This document shows positions 14,535 to 16,083 of a DNA stretch of 16,083 nt, in pieces (the stretch's first letter is position 1; each line of letters starts with the position of its first letter). The notes beneath the pieces are model-generated. The model saw only the letters and a list, made by a program, of their open reading frames with translations. It did not search any database and had not been told where the DNA came from. The position numbers and the translations under genes are program-made. This stretch comes from JAMDCX01 sp049977145 (GTDB lineage: Bacteria > Planctomycetota > Phycisphaerae > WQYP01), in assembly GCA_049977145.1 (NCBI GenBank), contig JBMFGW010000090.1:1-16083 (forward strand). Reading direction: 5' to 3'.

Positions 14535-15881
14535 ATGCAATGTCCTGCTTGCCGGCGCGGCCGGATTTTATTGGCGGAAGATGATCCGGGCGTTCTGGAA
14601 GCGTTAACCATGGCGCTGCGAAATGCCGGATATGATGTGCTTCCCGCCCGCTCTGGCCGTGACGCCTTGCGAATGTTAAGTGCCCAAGTTGATCTGTTAA
14701 TAGCCGATTTATGGATGCCGCAGATGGATGGCCTGGCGCTGCTGGATGAAACCAGAAAAGCCGTACCGGCGTTGCCAGCCGTCATTATTACCGGCAACGC
14801 GACCGTGCCCAGCGCGGTGCGGGCCATGAAATTGGGGGCCTTTGATTATCTCCTCAAACCTTTCACCCCACCGGACCTCCTGGAGGTGGTGGAGCGGGCC
14901 ATCGAGCAAGGACGCCTGCGCCGCGACTTAAACACCCTGACCGCCCGGGCCAGCCAGGATACCGAGATTGAAAACCTCATCGGGCACTCCTCGGCCATGC
15001 TGGAAATTGCCCGGACCATTCGCCGCGTGGCCCCCTTCAAAAGCACCGTCCTGGTGGAAGGTGAAAGCGGCACCGGCAAGGAACTGGTGGTCCGGGCCAT
15101 TCATCAGTTAAGTCCGAGAAACAGCCAGGCGTTTATCGCTTTTAATTGCGCCGCCATGCCGGGCAATCTGGTGGAAAGTGAACTTTTTGGCCATGAACGC
15201 GGCGCGTTTACCGGCGCTGCGGCGAAAACGGCGGGATATTTTGAAGCCGCGCATGGTGGAACGCTTTTTATTGATGAAGTCGGAGAACTGGAACTATCCG
15301 TGCAAACCAAACTCTTGCGGGCCTTGGAATCCGGTAAGGTCATGCCCGTCGGCGCAACGCAGGAAAAAGCGGTGGATGTACGGGTGCTGGCGGCCACCAA
15401 CACCAACTTGGCCAAAGCGGTCGAGGAAAAACGTTTTCGCGCCGACCTGTTTTATCGCCTTAACGTGGTGCGCATCGAATTGCCGCCGCTAAGAAAACGC
15501 CCGGAGGATATTGCTTTGCTCACCGCGTCGCTGGTGGCGCGTTTGGCCGACGAACATCACCTGCCCGAGCCCACCATTGAACCATCCATGATTGTGGCCA
15601 TGCAGCACTACCACTGGCCGGGCAACGTCCGGGAATTGCGTAACGTCCTGGAAAGTCTGCTGATATTGCAACAGAAATCTGTGCTCACGCAAGCCGACCT
15701 GCCGGAATATATCCGGCATCCGGAATCCCGCGTGCAAACTCTCGATCTGGATTTGGCGGAACGCGAGGCCCTGGCCAGTGCGTTGCGGCAGTATCACGGC
15801 GACCGCACCGCCGCCGCCAATGCTCTGCGTATCAGCGTGCGAACGCTCTACCGAAAAATCGCCCGTTACGGCTTGAGCTGA
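14535..15881 (+). CDS. NtrC-family sigma54-dependent response regulator
   Basis: The 448-aa protein has all three NtrC parts. Receiver, about 10-125: acidic pocket EDD, phospho-acceptor Asp58 in IADLWMP, Thr/Ser switch at ITGNA, Lys108 in KPF. AAA+ domain, about 145-380: Walker A GESGTGKE (176-183), GAFTGA (223-228) that contacts sigma54, Walker B TLFIDEVG, arginine-rich FRADLFYRLN (301-310), WPGNVREL sensor II (361-368). Fis-type DNA-binding HTH, about 405-446: GDRTAAANALRISVRTLYRKI. It is therefore expected to activate sigma54 promoters when phosphorylated by the upstream kinase. ATG 14535 is chosen because AAGGA lies about 11 nt upstream and the receiver begins soon after; an upstream in-frame stretch from 14361 is antiparallel noise over the kinase gene. 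It begins with MQCPAC, a CxxC pair before the receiver, which is uncommon. Confidence 0.95.
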   Translation: MQCPACRRGRILLAEDDPGVLEALTMALRNAGYDVLPARSGRDALRMLSAQVDLLIADLWMPQMDGLALLDETRKAVPALPAVIITGNATVPSAVRAMKLGAFDYLLKPFTPPDLLEVVERAIEQGRLRRDLNTLTARASQDTEIENLIGHSSAMLEIARTIRRVAPFKSTVLVEGESGTGKELVVRAIHQLSPRNSQAFIAFNCAAMPGNLVESELFGHERGAFTGAAAKTAGYFEAAHGGTLFIDEVGELELSVQTKLLRALESGKVMPVGATQEKAVDVRVLAATNTNLAKAVEEKRFRADLFYRLNVVRIELPPLRKRPEDIALLTASLVARLADEHHLPEPTIEPSMIVAMQHYHWPGNVRELRNVLESLLILQQKSVLTQADLPEYIRHPESRVQTLDLDLAEREALASALRQYHGDRTAAANALRISVRTLYRKIARYGLS

Positions 15882-16072
15882 TGCGCGGAAGACAAACCAC
15901 GGCAGGCGCCGCGGCGTATTGGCTTTTCTGTGGCGGAGTCGCCGTGGCTGGCGGCGGTTGGGTAATAGATTTTGTAACCGTTCACGGCCTTTCGGCCTGC
16001 CAAACGCGGTATGCGTTCACGGCGGTACCACTCCCTTACGGTCGCGGCTCGGCCTGCCGTTATGCGTGGTAG
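15881..16072 (+). CDS. Possible 63-codon membrane peptide overlapping the regulator stop (TGATG)
   Basis: ATG 15881 overlaps the regulator's TGA. The first half encodes a hydrophobic stretch (AAAYWLFCGGVAVAGGGWV) that could cross a membrane. The second half, from about codon 34, runs through the repeat-rich tail and gives low-complexity text such as PLPYGRGSA, so the frame may be accidental. There is no ribosome site of its own. Confidence 0.2.
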   Translation: MRGRQTTAGAAAYWLFCGGVAVAGGGWVIDFVTVHGLSACQTRYAFTAVPLPYGRGSACRYAW

Positions 16073-16080
16073 GTACGCCA
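15971..16080. repeat. Repeat-rich intergenic tail (candidate dispersed repeat)
   Basis: Short direct repeats are nested here: GTTCACGGC at 15980-15988 and 16015-16023, TCGGCCTGCC at 15992-16001 and 16049-16058, and TATGCGT at 16010-16016 and 16061-16067. A GGCC-TTTC-GGCC mini-hairpin also occurs (15986-15997). The middle, with CTCCCTTACGGTCGCGGCTC (16031-16050), resembles an intergenic string I recall from planctomycete genomes, but this is memory and not verified. The element may continue beyond the window. Confidence 0.5.
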
Positions 16081-16083
16081 AAA

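Noticed and set aside
1..16083. CRISPR arrays, tRNA or rRNA genes, intact transposase or integrase genes
   Set aside because: No regularly spaced repeats, no cloverleaf or rRNA-like sequence and no transposase motif was seen on either strand.

Overview
The window reads as chromosomal DNA of a Gram-negative-type bacterium, most likely a planctomycete (perhaps the Phycisphaerae side) or a close PVC-group relative. This is an inference from several features together: an lptF/lptG pair for outer-membrane LPS export, a menaquinone enzyme of the futalosine route (MqnD type), a large alanine-rich lipoprotein of unknown family, a discoidin-domain protein, and a terminal intergenic sequence resembling repeats I associate with planctomycete genomes. 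No rRNA, tRNA or other decisive taxonomic marker is present.

Layout. Bases 1-480 (+) hold the C-terminal end of a protein with a discoidin-like (F5/8 type C) domain. Bases 481-1053 are a decayed stretch: an internally deleted AAA_14/DUF4143 ATPase (-), a perfect 24-bp-arm palindrome over its promoter, and the terminator of the next gene. A DegP/HtrA-type periplasmic protease follows (-). Divergent from it is a galactose mutarotase gene (+), followed by a GT2/GT21-like membrane glycosyltransferase. An unknown lipoprotein (-) and a cyclophilin-type prolyl isomerase (+) share a divergent promoter region. From about 13.0 kb back to 7.9 kb the minus strand carries mqnD, lptF, lptG and leuB. The last part is a plus-strand two-component operon: a membrane histidine kinase and an NtrC-type sigma54-dependent regulator. 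The window ends in a short repeat-rich intergenic tail.

How the genes work together. DegP, the prolyl isomerase, LptF/LptG, the lipoprotein and the glycosyltransferase all fit envelope biogenesis and quality control. LptF and LptG would form the inner-membrane permease of the Lpt bridge. MqnD and LeuB are isolated pathway genes whose partners lie elsewhere. The kinase-regulator pair should sense an extracytoplasmic signal and activate sigma54 promoters, but I found no convincing sigma54 site here.

No complete new defence, mobile or biosynthetic system is visible. The items most worth checking are: three genes whose -10 box lies exactly 7 nt before the start codon (predicted leaderless transcripts); the ATPase deletion remnant with its palindrome; an LptF with about twice the usual periplasmic domain; the unknown lipoprotein; and the repeat tail at the right edge.
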